Source: Glomus cerebriforme (lineage: Eukaryota > Glomeromycota > Glomeromycetes > Glomerales > Glomeraceae). From it: 24,259 nucleotides of DNA. The position numbers and the translations under genes were made by a program. This document shows positions 1 through 11,400 of this stretch, one piece after another; the stretch's first letter is position 1; each line of letters opens with the position of its first letter. The DNA lies in NCBI GenBank assembly GCA_003550305.1, contig QKYT01001028.1, positions 7,491 through 31,749 on the forward strand, given 5' to 3'. The notes beneath the pieces were generated by a model. The model was given only the letters and a program-made list of their open reading frames with translations, was not told the origin of the DNA and ran no database searches.

Positions 1-435
1 TTGGGTTGGTACATGGGGAGATATTTACGTTCAAAGATTGGGTATTGCATCTTAGTAGCATCTGATATGTAGTATATGGAGGTATATTTTTTTGGGGTCA
101 TAAACTGGGGTCATTNGGGGATAGTTCGAAAATATGGTAGTTGACCCCCACTTGATAGCAAAATTGACGTTCTAGATATGGTTTGAGACGTAAAATCGAT
201 ATTTTCTTTGCTGGGGTCATGGAGGCAGGAGTTTTTCCGAAATTCTTTTTATTATGGGTCAGGAATTAACTTTTTTATGGGAAATTGTCCTGGCACCATG
301 ACCCCAAACCCCATTTGCTATTGATTTTGGCTTTTTTAGGCTTTTTTAACGTGATTTTGATGTATTTTGTGGGGTTAGTACTGGGGTTATCTTGGGGTCA
401 GTNTAGTATATGTTTCCTGACCCCCGGTATTATAT
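1..435. repeat. GGGGTCA/TGACCCC-rich dispersed repeat module
   Basis: No coding frame is visible. The stretch carries many short copies of GGGGTCA and its complement TGACCCC in both orientations (for example near 95, 108, 143, 212, 297, 398 and 417), spaced irregularly. This is far more G-run-rich than the AT-rich background. Such alternating orientation could form hairpins. It resembles the body of a non-autonomous repeat whose left end lies outside the window. No target duplication can be judged because the start is cut off. Confidence 0.55.
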
Positions 436-439
436 GGTT

Positions 440-585
440 TTTCCCTTGATAGGTTAGATACGCGCCTTATGGCGCTGGACAGCTAACACGGTTAGGGAGT
501 ATTGGAATACTTTAGACCGGAGGTCACTACCTACAAGGGGCGACGCGCTTGCGCGGATGCCCTTTGGCCGACGACACTGTATAAT
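440..585. repeat. GC-rich module, likely conserved end of a dispersed repeat
   Basis: This block is much more GC-rich than its surroundings. It holds two compact palindromes, GCGCCTTATGGCGC and GCGCTTGCGC, either of which can fold into a hairpin. One + strand frame stays open from about 470 to the block end and reads RALWRWTANTVREYWNTLDR at its start. The sequence could therefore be either a structured repeat end or a short coding remnant. No A-box/B-box pair typical of a tRNA-derived SINE is evident. Its sharp composition break at about 585 suggests an element boundary. Confidence 0.4.
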
Positions 586-1195
586 CAAATTTATGTATTC
601 AATACAAATAGATAGATGATTCTATAGTATAAAAAAAAATCATACTTTATTTCATATTTACTGCTATACATTAAATTCTGATTGTACCCTTTTATATTAT
701 AATTGAAATAAATAATTTTTTAAAAAAAGTGCATGCCAAATTAATTCATTTTCTCGATGTTTATGATAAAAATTTTGTAAAGTCAACAAAATGTTTGTTT
801 TTCCTGGACCCAATCATATAAAAGAAATCATAATTCTATTATTTATCTTCGGTTCCGGATTGCTATAATTATTCGCATTGTAGATTAGTGAAATTGTTTT
901 GTATTTCGTTACCACAAAATTTTGCACATTGTTTCAATCATAGAAAAATACAGTGTGTCGCAACTACAATTTATTACATAAAAAATAAATAAATAAATTG
1001 TTACTAAGAAAATAAAAAAAAACAATTATTTGCTACACCAAGTGTAACCTTCACGAAATGTCATGAAAGTGGCTGTGCTGTGCCCTGTGACTGTGGCTGT
1101 ACCACATGTATCAAAATTTTTTCGATAAAAAAATTTGTTATTTTTAATTTCGGTTTATAAATATTTGTTTATTATATTACATCTCAAGAGAAGAG
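586..1195. other. AT-rich stretch without a recognisable gene
   Basis: I see no supported reading frame or RNA gene. It contains A and T homopolymer runs and, at 1156-1163, a TATAAATA box about 35 bases before the ATG at 1196. That box could be promoter-like for the following LINE, but AT-rich DNA produces such boxes easily. Confidence 0.4.
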
Positions 1196-1411
1196 ATGGT
1201 AAACATGGACAAATTTAAAATGATTAAACAAATGGAGAAATTACAAAAAGCTTTAGTCAAATCGGATGACGATCTCAATAAAACAAGACAAACAGCCATG
1301 AAATCGCAAGAAATAGTCAGAAAATTAGAAGAAAGAAGTAACCAGATGACAAGGAATTACAGAGGTATGTTGGCAGGTGTGGAAAAACCAAGTTCCTCAA
1401 ATAATAATTAG
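1196..1411 (+). CDS. Small coiled-coil ORF upstream of the LINE-A endonuclease
   Basis: A 71-residue frame begins at ATG 1196; a second ATG lies four codons in. It is rich in Lys, Gln, Glu and regularly spaced Leu/Met (residues about 8-60), as expected of a coiled coil, and ends in a Ser/Asn tail before TAG. No RRM or CCHC motif is seen. Its position directly before the endonuclease region suggests that it is either a remnant of ORF1 or the N-terminal part of ORF2. I do not recognise a named family. Confidence that it is translated is modest, because the downstream LINE is broken. Confidence 0.4.
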   Translation: MVNMDKFKMIKQMEKLQKALVKSDDDLNKTRQTAMKSQEIVRKLEERSNQMTRNYRGMLAGVEKPSSSNNN

Positions 1412-1465
1412 TACACAAATAGAAAACAAGAGATCGAGGAGAGAAAAGAGAGAATAGAGCAATTA

Positions 1466-1556
1466 AATATAATAATAACAATAACAATAATAAAACAAAT
1501 AAAAAAGAACATAAAAATAAAAAAATAAAAGAAAAAACAGAAGAAAACAAAAAGAA
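1466..1556. repeat. A-rich low-complexity linker (AAT/AAC/AAAAT)
   Basis: A simple A-rich run of AAT, AAC and AAAAT units separates the coiled-coil ORF from the endonuclease frame. It yields a spurious Phe/Leu-rich frame on the opposite strand. Confidence 0.7.
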
Positions 1557-4500
1557 TTAAAAATAGCAACATATAACATTAGGGGCATTAATAATATAAA
1601 TAAGATACAAGGGATACAAAAGATGGTAGAAGATATGGATATAGATATAATGGGACTATCGGAAACTAAATCTAAAGATAAACTGGAAAAAATTAATAAT
1701 AAAAAAATACTAAAAAAATATATATATGGTTCTTACATAATAGAAATAATTATTTGGGAAGTGGAGTAGGAATAATAATCAAAAGAGAGTTATCATATCG
1801 CATACAAAAAATGACAAAAAAATTAGGGGCAATAATAGCAATAGATCTATTATATATATAAAGGAGGAAAGAAATTAAGAATTATTCAAATTTATTTGCC
1901 AACACTACAANATNCTAATTTGAAATCAAGAAAATAAATCGAAAAAGAATTAATAGAATTATTAAATAACGCATACAACAATAAATTTAAAGTAATTTTA
2001 ATGGGCGATTTCAATGTTGATCTGGTGGAAATATTGGAAAATGATAAAACAAGAAATATCTTAGCAATAATTTTTANTAATTACAATACTTACAAAATAA
2101 AAACATAATAGATACAATGGAAATAATTCTCAAATGGAATAATCAAACCAAACAAGAAGAAACAACGACAATGCTAGNAAATATAATGAATAATAAAAAA
2201 GATTAGATCAAATTTGGATATCATGGGATATATAGGAAATNAATTTCACACATGCTTCTCAATTAGAACTAGATTATATTCAAATAGACCACAAAATAGT
2301 CATTATGTCATTAGAAAAGGAAAACATTTTCACACAAACGAAAAGTCAAGCTAACATAAAAAGAAATAACAAAGGAAGAATTATATGATAAATATAATTT
2401 AGCAAGTAGTTCGATACATAACATAAAATTAATAAATGAGACATGGAACAAAATTAAAAAAATAATTACAGAAAATACAAAGAAACAAATACCTTATGCA
2501 AAAATCAAAATAAAAGAATATATAAAAAAGAAACAAANCAATCAGTTAGCTATTGACATTCATTTATAAAGACTCAAAAACAATAAACAAAAGGATTAAT
2601 CATATAATAGAAAGAAATAAATTTGAGGAAATTGAAAGGAACGATTTAATATGGGAAAATAATATAACTAATAACCTTAAAAATAATATTAGTTAATAAA
2701 AATTCAAAAAAATCTAAAATTTAAAAATAAAATAGAACAAAAAAAAGAGATAGATTAGAAATGGAAAAGGCAATAGAAAGACGATATCAATTCTACGAAA
2801 TGAATAAAAAACATGATCAATTCAATTATTGAAAGAAAGAAACCACAGATAATAATAGATAGAATAGCAATTAGAGACAAAAATCTGGAAATATAGAAAA
2901 ATTAATAACAAATCACAAAGAAATTAAACATGAAGTGAATCGTCATTATCAAACTATTGCAAAGATTCCTAAAGATCAAAACATTATCCCAGAAAGTTGA
3001 AAAGAGATTTATAATCCAAAAAATAAAATAGAAGAATAAATATAAGAAGATTTAACTAAACAAATAGAAGATGAATGGGATAGAACAGTATCAAGTCTAA
3101 AAAATGGAAGTGCTCAAGGACCATCATTAATTACATACGAGATGTTAAAAAGATAAGAAGGAAAACAAAACAAAGTATTATCAATTTAACGAATCAATGT
3201 TTAAAAATAGATGATATTCCCTCTAAATGGAAATTAGCAAATGTATTAGCAAAACAAACCTTTCAATTATGAAATGATAAATACAAGACTGATCACATTA
3301 TTGAAAACTACAAGAAAAGTCATAATGAATATTATTAATAATAGACTAACGAAAATTTTATGTGAAAATAAAAAATATTGCAAGAAACCAAGAAACACAA
3401 TTTGCATGGTTACCAGGGAAATCAACCTTTGAACCAATACAAATTATTAATGAAATTATAGAAGATGCTAGAGAAAATAATAAAGAAATATGGATCCTTT
3501 TTCAAGACCTCGCAAAAACATATGACAACAGTGTAGATATCAAAATGTTGTCAATAGCTCTTAAAAGAATTAAATTCCAAATATAATTATAAAATATATA
3601 TGTAATCATTTTACGAATAGTAAAAACCAAGAATTTACAGTTGGTCTTACAGATCAATACAATGTTAAAGTAGGAATAGATCAAGGTGAAATAACATCAC
3701 CAGTCCTTTGGTGCATCTACTATGATCCATTATTTGAAATGATTATTAAACCTAAATTAGAATATAAGATAGAAACATCTTATATACAGTAGATGATCTA
3801 ATGACAAATAATAGATCACAACAAATGTCGAACTTAGCATATAATCTGGATAAAAGAAAATAAAGAAAATTTAGAAAGAATAATTGACATATCTCAAGAA
3901 TTTTATGAAATAAATAATATCACAATTAACAAAACAAAATCAGAATTAATGACAAATAACAAAGAAAAATAAATTTGGTAATGAAAATATAAAATTAAAG
4001 AATAATATTGATTGTGATAATTTAGTAAGATTTTTAGGAGTTTGGATCAATCTTTCTGGAAAAAAGAAGGCTTTAATTGAAACATTAACAAATGATATTA
4101 AAATAATAGCAAATATGATAAATTTAAATGGATATCAGATCTACAAATGAAATATATTTGGAATGCTGTTATAATACTGATAATTGAATCCAAATACAAA
4201 TATGTATAATGAACAAAGAAGAGAGGTCAAAAATGGGCGCTATATATAGAAAGTTATTTAAACATAAAATGAGATTAGCGAATACAGTACCAACAATTTA
4301 ATAGAAATTATTGGCTATATAATTGTAAAAAGATAGAGGACAAAATTGCAGTTAATAATACGAATAGATTGGAAAATTGATAGATATCAAATTAAAAAAG
4401 GATTTAATCAGATTTTTGGTTAGAAAAATCGATAATACTGGAATTTCCTTATGAAAAAAGTGCACTTAAAACAAATGAAAGATTTTATTATAGAAATGAT

Positions 4501-4815
4501 AAAACTACTAAAAGATAATAATTTCCAAATAAAAGTAACAACAGAAAACAAAATACAATTAAAGTGGATCAATACCATCAATACCACCAAGGAATATCTT
4601 AGAAAAAGAAAGTAAAGATAAAAGAAACATGGAAAAGAAATAATCTAATGTATATTGAACAACTAATTACAGAAGATAAATTTGATAAATTGGACAGAAA
4701 TAACAAAAATTTGGAGAACAAAATCATCAAGTGATAAAAAGTTTAATTTCAATAAATTTGAACTGAATTGGTTTAAAGAAAATTATAATAAACAAAAAAA
4801 TTTCAAGAATTAAAG
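1557..4815 (+). pseudogene. LINE-A ORF2 remnant: APE endonuclease plus reverse transcriptase
   Basis: The endonuclease domain starts with TYNIRG at about 1569, followed by GLSETK (1653-1670), MGDFN (2001-2015) and RLDQIWIS (2200-2223). These match the Asn, Glu, Asp-Asn and late Asp motifs of APE-type LINE endonucleases. The reverse transcriptase follows: motif A WILFQDLAKTYDN (3491-3529), motif B GIDQGEITSPVLWCIYYD (3674-3727) and motif C VDDL (3789-3800). A C-terminal thumb-like section runs to about 4800, including LQMKYIWNAVI near 4145. Motif A has Thr-Tyr-Asp where Ala-Tyr/Phe-Asp is usual. Many frameshifts, in-frame stops and several N bases show that the copy is dead. The final RNase H and CPLC zinc finger of LINE-C are absent. 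Confidence 0.85.
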
Positions 4816-5239
4816 ATAAATATAAACGCCCTTAAATGTATGCCAGGTTTGTATCACAGCAATTTTTCAAAAAAATACATAACAGATTTTTTCTCTGACA
4901 TAAAGCTTTTAAATTTTTATTGTAGATGTGATTTCTACTGCTCTGCAAGTTTACTTATGCTTTGGAAGAAGGTTTAAAATGCCATTTTTGACTTTACATA
5001 TAAATTATTGATCTTACTGACTTTGCTGATTATTTTCAAAATGGATTTGAGAAAATAAAATTTTTGTCAAATAAGTCAATAATGATATTTAAAAAACAAA
5101 CTCTCTCTCCTTATTCTCACATCACTCTTGAAAAGCTGCAGTAAATCTCCTTCTCATCTTCCAATTAGGAAGATACCTCAACTTTGGCTGCATCTGGATC
5201 TAATGCGTAACAATCTGCCGATCAGTTTCAACCATCATT
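4816..5239. other. No recognisable gene; short broken frames
   Basis: Short frames on the + strand are repeatedly interrupted. Composition changes from the A-rich LINE-A to a more balanced, pyrimidine-containing + strand from about 4840, suggesting that a different element starts here. The later part may be the unrecognised 5' portion of the ORF1-like remnant at 5240. Confidence 0.4.
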
Positions 5240-6130
5240 AGAACATAACTCCTACTCCCATTGCAGAGTTATTTGAAATTGCAGCACCTACTGATACAAT
5301 TTTAGGAAATAGCTAAGCAAAAAGTCCTCTTGAAAAAATTTTTTTTGCTCCTTGTCTCAATGCACCAATCATAAAAAGGAAAACTATTAAAAAAGTTGAC
5401 TATATTGTGGTTGCCTTTCAGTTAGTAGAAGAATTAAGATGCAGCCTTAAAACTCCTTATCACTTATAGTAATGAGAAAGAACAAAAGGCCATTACCTTT
5501 GTTCTAGTTAAACAGATCAAACTTCCTATTGATGATGTTACCAAAGATGTCATCAAAAGATGTACTCTTCAAGTTATTGATATACTGCTAAAGATTAAAG
5601 TTGCATCTGTACAGTACAAGCACATTTCTGCCATTATTAAAACATTGTGTCTTTCAATATGCATATTCATAGGCTGTTTCATTGTATATGAAAAATTCAA
5701 TAGTATTATGCACTTCTATAATCATAATACATTAAATCACAATATTATTAGAATTCTCCTTTTAGCACTCAGCCAAAGCAATGAGAATGATGTCAAGTTC
5801 ATTGTCTCAAACTTTCAGGTCTTTCACCTAATATCTAGATGCAAGATATTTTTTAATTCATTTCTTTCAATTGGTGATAAAACTTGGTTTATCCCAAAAA
5901 ATCCTAATAATTATAAGCTCCTTAATTATGCTTATATTAACTTTCCCAATGATGATTCACAAAGTGCTGCTATTCTTATTGAATACTCATATAAAGAACA
6001 ATCTCTTTATTAATATGGCTAAGATGATCACATAGCATAAATGTGGTTTGCTGAATCACTTGTTCAAAAGCTGTCTCAATAAAAAGACCCAGTCATTGTG
6101 TAATACTAAACTTTCAAAGCTTCATCAGGA
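5240..6130 (+). pseudogene. LINE ORF1-like (RRM-like plus CCHC knuckle) remnant
   Basis: LINE ORF1 proteins bind the element RNA. A Pro/Thr-containing stretch starts near 5250 (TPTPIAELFEIAAPTD). A folded region then ends in LLNYAYINFPNDDSQSAA (about 5920-5974), a pattern like the last strand and helix of an RRM, followed by SYKEQSLY. After a frame change, a degenerate zinc knuckle KCGLLNHLFKSC lies at about 6038-6073. It keeps C-x4-H-x4-C, but a stop codon stands where the first Cys would be. Several stops and shifts break it. I recognise the pattern 'AYINF...SLYW...C..CG...H....C' from memory as common in Rhizophagus repeats. No adjacent ORF2 follows, so it is an orphan fragment. Confidence 0.55.
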
Positions 6131-6440
6131 TATTTTTAGGGGAACAGAACTGTGATGATCTGCGATTTTTGTAAATTTTAATAAAATCTGCGCAGAACAG
6201 CAGAAAAATTATTTTACTTAAACTTTTTATTGAGTATACATAAACTGTACTATACAGTCAGCTGATTTGTACTGTACATTACGCAATTTGTATGATTGTA
6301 CAATAAAGTCGTACAGCACAGAATTTTATGCAGATCAGATTAATTATAGCACTTCGAAGAGTTTTTTGTTTTTTTTTAAAAAAAAACGCGTCTAAAAGGC
6401 TAATAAAAAGCTTATACGCACAAATCCCTGAATAATCCTT
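6131..6440. other. Non-coding stretch with short inverted repeats
   Basis: No gene is seen. The stretch holds TGATGATCTGCG near 6155 and its imperfect inverse TGCAGATCAGATTAA near 6329. It also has AATAAAATCTGCGCAG near 6179, inversely matched by CAGCACAGAATTTTAT near 6315, plus a small CTGTACTATACAG palindrome. Together these hint at a decayed MITE. A T9/A9 inverted run lies at about 6371-6389. Confidence 0.3.
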
Positions 6441-6448
6441 CTACAAAA

Positions 6449-7530
6449 ATGGCAGAAAGTCTCATGGAAAGTAATAAGGAAACTATTGAAGAGGTAAATA
6501 ACAAGCAAAAAATGCTCAAAAATATAAATAGATTAAAGTTTAGTATATACCGATATTGAACCTATATTTAGCATCCCCCCATATTTTTAAAAAGCTTGTA
6601 AAAGGTGATATAAGGAGAAGACGTGAAATTATACCAAAATTGCTTTGAAATAATATTTCAGTATATTTGATTTTATGTAAAGGCCAAAATAAACTAACTT
6701 TCACCCATTTAAATATATATACTAATATTATATTTATTATTAAATAGTGGCCTGTTCATAATATAGCGAAGTTTGGTAAAAATTTAACAGCAACAGAAGT
6801 TTGCTATTACGTGGAGTTCAAAAATATCCAAATACCTCTGAAAATGGATTTGTGAGTGTTTATAACGTATCTGGATGGGAAGAAAAGGAGGCAAGAGAGG
6901 TTTTTGCAATGACTAATATTCAGTATTCTTACGGAAGAAATGGTACAATTCGCAGTGTAAAAAAATTGTGATTTTTTACCTGAATTTCATGTATCTAAAG
7001 AGCAACACCAATGTCTTGGCATAAAAGTATGTAAATTCAGTTCTAAAGAGCTAGATAAAGGTCATATATCTGTGGATTTCAGCAATCCACTTTTTAAAAA
7101 TACATTTGAAGCTAACGAAAAATTTTATGAAAGAACAACTCTTTGGTTAGTAAGATTTATATTATTTAATTTGTGTGAATTTTATTTTAAAATTTTTCAA
7201 AAGCACATGAATATAAATGTGAATACATTAATAAGAATGGAATAAAGTGTAACAGAATGCCAAAATTAGGCGAAATAACACAAGTATGTATAACATAAAT
7301 TTTTATTTTATTAGGAATTATATTTATATCTATCTGATTTAATTTAAATTCATTATTTAGGCAGCTGGGTTGGTACAATCAAAGAAGAAATTCATTGTTT
7401 GTGCTAACTGGAGACCTGATGAAAAAGGATGTTGATATTTAACAATTCCAACTAATATTAATATGCTATTGGAAAAAATGTTTAATAAGTATTCATATCA
7501 TGCACATGATGTTAATTTTGAGATAATATT
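6449..7530 (+). pseudogene. MULE-like transposase-type gene, broken; 5' exons (part 1 of 4)
   Basis: Likely N-terminal exons of a multi-exon gene, probably a Mutator-like DDE transposase that would act on transposon ends in the nucleus. The proposed start is ATG 6449 (MAESLMESNKETIEE), with donor GTAAAT at 6494. Exon 2 runs about 6748-7149 and contains GVQKYPNTSENGFVSVYNV and, after a one-base shift near 6967, HQCLGIKVC. Exon 3 is 7204-7283 with a Cys-containing segment (HEYKCEYINKNGIKCNRMP). Exon 4 starts at 7361 with KKKFIVCANWRPDEKGC, then TGA at 7433 where Trp is plausible, then a leucine-rich stretch. The Cys pattern suggests a zinc-binding N-terminal DNA-binding domain. Introns are 54-254 bases. 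The gene continues at 12978 beyond a LINE insertion. Assignment as one gene rests on matching motif order in a family I know from memory. Confidence 0.6.
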
Positions 7531-7565
7531 AATCTTCTATTTAAAAATTTAATTTATATAAATAA

Positions 7566-7576
7566 TTAACCAATTA
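7566..7576. repeat. Target-site duplication, left copy (TTAACCAATTA)
   Basis: An 11-bp direct repeat of 12787-12797. It abuts the point where LINE-B reverse transcriptase coding abruptly begins, as expected for a 5'-truncated LINE insertion. Confidence 0.7.
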
Positions 7577-8470
7577 TGGGTTCTGTTTATGGACATAAGC
7601 AAAGTGTACGACTCAGTGAATAATAGTCTTTTAGAAAATCTCTAAGAATAAAATTACCAGAAGTTAAATCTATTTTCATTAATATCCATTATAAGACTGA
7701 TTATAACAGAATAATAGTAAATAATAATATAACAGAAAGATTTAAAGTCAAAGATGGAATAGATCAGGGTGAGGTGTGGTCTCCAATACTCTGAAGAATT
7801 TTCTTAGATCCTTTATTATGCGAACTAAATAAACATAAAAAATTAGGTTATAAAATGACAAGAGAAAATGGAAGAGGAACATATAGTGAAATAAATGATA
7901 GTCAAGATTTTAGATCAAATCATTTAGCTTTCATGGATGACACAAATATAGTAGTGAATAATGAAAGTAACTTAAAAACTTTATACAAGATTTGTAACAG
8001 TTTTTATCAGATGAGTGATATAAAAGCAAATCCAGAAAAGTTTGAGTTACTGAACATGAACGCGAAAAGTAATAGAATAGAAATCAACAACCAAATAATC
8101 AAAGTGAATGATAGCAAAGAAGGTATTAGATATTTGGGATCTACATTAATAATAAATTATCAAAAGAAGCAGGCAAAATAAAAATTAAAAAATAATTACA
8201 ACAGCAGCATGACAAATGAGATGGAAAAAATTGACAGATAAATAAATAATATATATGTGAAACAGAGTATTAACTCCGGTGATAGAATATCATATATTCA
8301 TAAATATAATAAATATATATGATCTACAAATAGAACATCATGTAAATAATTTATTATACAAATTAAATAATAATGGTAAATGGGTATAAGCATGAGAATA
8401 AGATTAGATTAAATCAAACAAAATGAAATGATAATAGGATATGTTTTAGAAAACATAAATAACATAAATT
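7577..8470 (+). pseudogene. LINE-B reverse transcriptase fragment
   Basis: The fragment begins at motif A (WVLFMDISKVYDSVNN, from 7577). Next come motif B IDQGEVWSPIL at about 7762, motif C LAFMDDTNIV (about 7927-7956) and the downstream GIRYLGST (8122-8145). After a frame shift, LTDK-IIYM-NRVLTPVIEY follows (about 8231-8290) with TAA at 8243 and TGA at 8258 in place of likely Gln and Trp. An internal deletion then joins to a more C-terminal segment (IRLD-IKQNEMIIGYVLENINNIN, to about 8468). All three RT motifs keep their key Asp residues, but the copy is truncated and shifted. The coding strand is A-rich like LINE-A. Confidence 0.8.
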
Positions 8471-8475
8471 GATGT

Positions 8476-11400
8476 ATGGATGACATAAAGACACTTTTTA
8501 CACTCCTTGATTTAAAATCAAAATCACATCAAGACACATTTATTAAGCAATTTGTTCGTCAAAAATGCAAAGATTATGATAATGATAAAGGTCATATGTT
8601 GGATTCCTTTTTAAATCACAAAGAACATTCTATAGTTATCAATCGAGTCTTAATTAATGAAAATAATCAAGATGTTTTGATTACAGATCCAATAAGAATT
8701 AAAGAAATCACCAATAATCACTTTCAAAAATGTCCTGGTGGTGTACATGAAAACAAATCTATTCCTAATGAATGGGTTGATGCTTATGAACCTATTGAGT
8801 CAATTAATCATGATATATATAAAGATCTAATGTTTTCTCTGACAAAAGAAGAATGGTTTAATATCATTCAGTTATTATCTAAAGAAAAAGCACCTGGATC
8901 TTCCAAGATATCCAATGAAATGTTACAACATTTAGGATCTCAAATGGCAGAACTCTTATGGAAATTTATTTGTATCTGTTTAGAATTATCCTTGACTCCT
9001 GATGCTTGGCATATCGCTCATGTGTATCCTATACCGAAGCCCAAATTATGGGAATGCAACCTTAATAACACCTGACTAATTACACTTCTTGAAACTACTT
9101 GTAAAGCTCTTGTTAGACTAATTAATAATCATTTAGCATTAATTTTTACTTCTAATAATATTCTTACAGAAAATTAATTCACTGACTTACCTGGTAATTT
9201 CACCTTTGAACTATTACGTATTATTAATGAAGTCATACAAGACGCTAATGACTCTAAACAAGAACTATGGATTCTCTCTCAAGACATATCCAAAGCATAT
9301 GATAGAGTCAACATCCACATGCTTGAAAAAGCTTGTTTATATTTTAAACTACCACATTCTTTTATTGATACAATTCTAGGTTTATTTTGTGACCAAAAAA
9401 ATCAAGTTTTTACTGCTATAGGAACCACAGATCCTTATGATGTCATGATTGGTATCGATCAAAAAGAAGTCATCTCTCCTCTTTTCTGGTGCATTTACTA
9501 TGATTCTCTTTTGAGTTTCATTGAATCACAACAACTGGGCCACAATTTTTCACATACTTATAAACCTGATTTAAATCTACCTTCAACAATCACACTTGTT
9601 CAACACATTTTGTCTCTTGCTTATATGGACGATACCCAATGGATCACTTCTTCACAAGTCAATCTCAAACGTATTTTACATATCGCTGATAGTTTCTATA
9701 CTCTCAATAACATTAAAGTGATCAAAGAAAAATCAGAACTTTTATGGAACTTTTAACCTTCCCTGTCGGCTTCTACTCTAGTTCTTTTATCTTTTGGTAA
9801 TGAGATAATTAATATTACTCTAGAGAAAAATTCATCCTCTATATGTATACTTGGCATTTGGTTTAATTTAAACTGTAACCGTAAGTTTGTTTTAAAATAA
9901 GCTACTGATGAGGTGAAATCAATATGCCATGTCTTAAGCAGAAAACCTATTACTGACAAACAACTCCTATACATTTTCAATATAGTTATTATTCCTAGAA
10001 TTGAATATAGAATACAATTAACATTTCTGTCACAACAAAATTGTAATTCTATTACTTCACCTTTTAGAACTCTTTTCAAATACAAATTGAAGCTTTTATC
10101 TTCTTTTCCGAATGCTCTTCTCAATAATTCTTTTATATACCAATTCAGAAATTTATGGGAAGTTCAATCACAATCAAAAATTACCAATTTTTGTATTTAA
10201 GTTAACGCTCCATTCCTTTTAGGACACATTACAAAATTCATTTATTTAAACTACAATATGAAGAATGGCTTCAATATACTCCCCTTAAATTTTGGCCTTA
10301 CAAAATTAATCTGAAAAAATATTTTAATAACTTCTTAGCATCAAATTTATTATTATGTTCTAATTTTAAGATTTCTTTTGACATTCCTGCTTCACATATT
10401 AATTCTATTGGTGGTAGTTTTTAACATTTATCAGATTTTATTGATTCTGATCATTTTCCTCATATTAGACATCAATTACAATGTTGTTCTCTTATATTTC
10501 TTACTCAAATGTTAACAATACACAATTCTAAATTAGCTTTTTTGAAAAAAAGTTTTCTTCCTCTTTTACCTGTAAACCTTACTGGTTCATATTTTTAGAA
10601 GATACTATTATTGATAATCCTTTAAATAGAAATTTATTACTATTAGTTTATATTCCTTCTATAGAAAAGATTTTTCCTACACCTTCTATTTCTTTACCTT
10701 TCCCTGACTTTTTCTCACATAAATCTAGAGAATTTGTAGTTTTTTGGGATAGTAATATAAATTCTAATACTATAGGTCATATTTACGCTAAAGATACTAT
10801 TTTGCAAATAGCTTCTATTGATCATTGGCTTTATGATTTTTCTTCACCTGATTCTAATCCTATTATTTTCAAATATCCTGGTTGTAATTTTAATCATCCT
10901 TTAATTTTTCATCTTAGTGGATATTCCAATTATATACCCTTTCACTTTTGAAAATTCCTACTTCTGTTATTTCAAATCGTAAAACAGATAAAGATAATTT
11001 AAGATTACTTAATATTCCTTTTTCTGAATTATCTATTATTGCTTTTAATCATTTTTCTTCTTTAAATAATTTTTTAGCTTCTTCTTACATTTCTTCACAT
11101 AATCATATAGTATCTCACTCAGATAATCTTATTTCTTGATTTGTTACTTCAAGTCATTCACAGCGTATTTTATTAACAATTCAAACCTTTTTTAAAGATT
11201 CTTTCTATTTTGAATTCTATACTGATGGATCAATGATTGATTATGGATCTACCACTTGTTCGATATCTTTTGGATTTATACAAATATCAAATTTATCACC
11301 TCAAGTTACTTATACTTCAAAAATTTCTAATTGGCCTTCAGCTATATGAACTGAACTGGCTGCTATTGTCACTGCCATTCTAGTTTATCCAGCTAATTCA

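Larger units (their letters stand above)
1196..4815 (+). mobile_element. LINE-A: decayed non-LTR retrotransposon, A-rich coding strand
   Basis: Non-LTR retrotransposons copy themselves by nicking target DNA and reverse-transcribing their RNA at the nick. The order seen here is a small coiled-coil ORF, an APE-like endonuclease, then reverse transcriptase, all on the + strand, as in LINEs. The coding strand is strikingly A-rich and T-poor, opposite to LINE-C at 8476. The 3' end is placed at about 4815, where LINE-like coding stops; no poly(A) tail or target duplication was found, so both borders are approximate. No RNase H or zinc finger is seen in this copy. Confidence 0.75.

Noticed and set aside
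440..585. tRNA gene or tRNA-derived SINE head
   Set aside because: Hairpins exist, but no paired A and B boxes, acceptor stem or T-loop consensus could be aligned.
1317..1550. Minus-strand Phe/Leu-rich 77-residue frame
   Set aside because: It is the complement of the A-rich low-complexity linker in LINE-A and has no domain-like composition.
3502..3684. Minus-strand 60-residue frame
   Set aside because: It is antisense to RT motifs A and B of LINE-A.
7187..7378. Minus-strand 63-residue frame
   Set aside because: It is antisense to exons 3-4 of the MULE-like gene and spans two of its introns.
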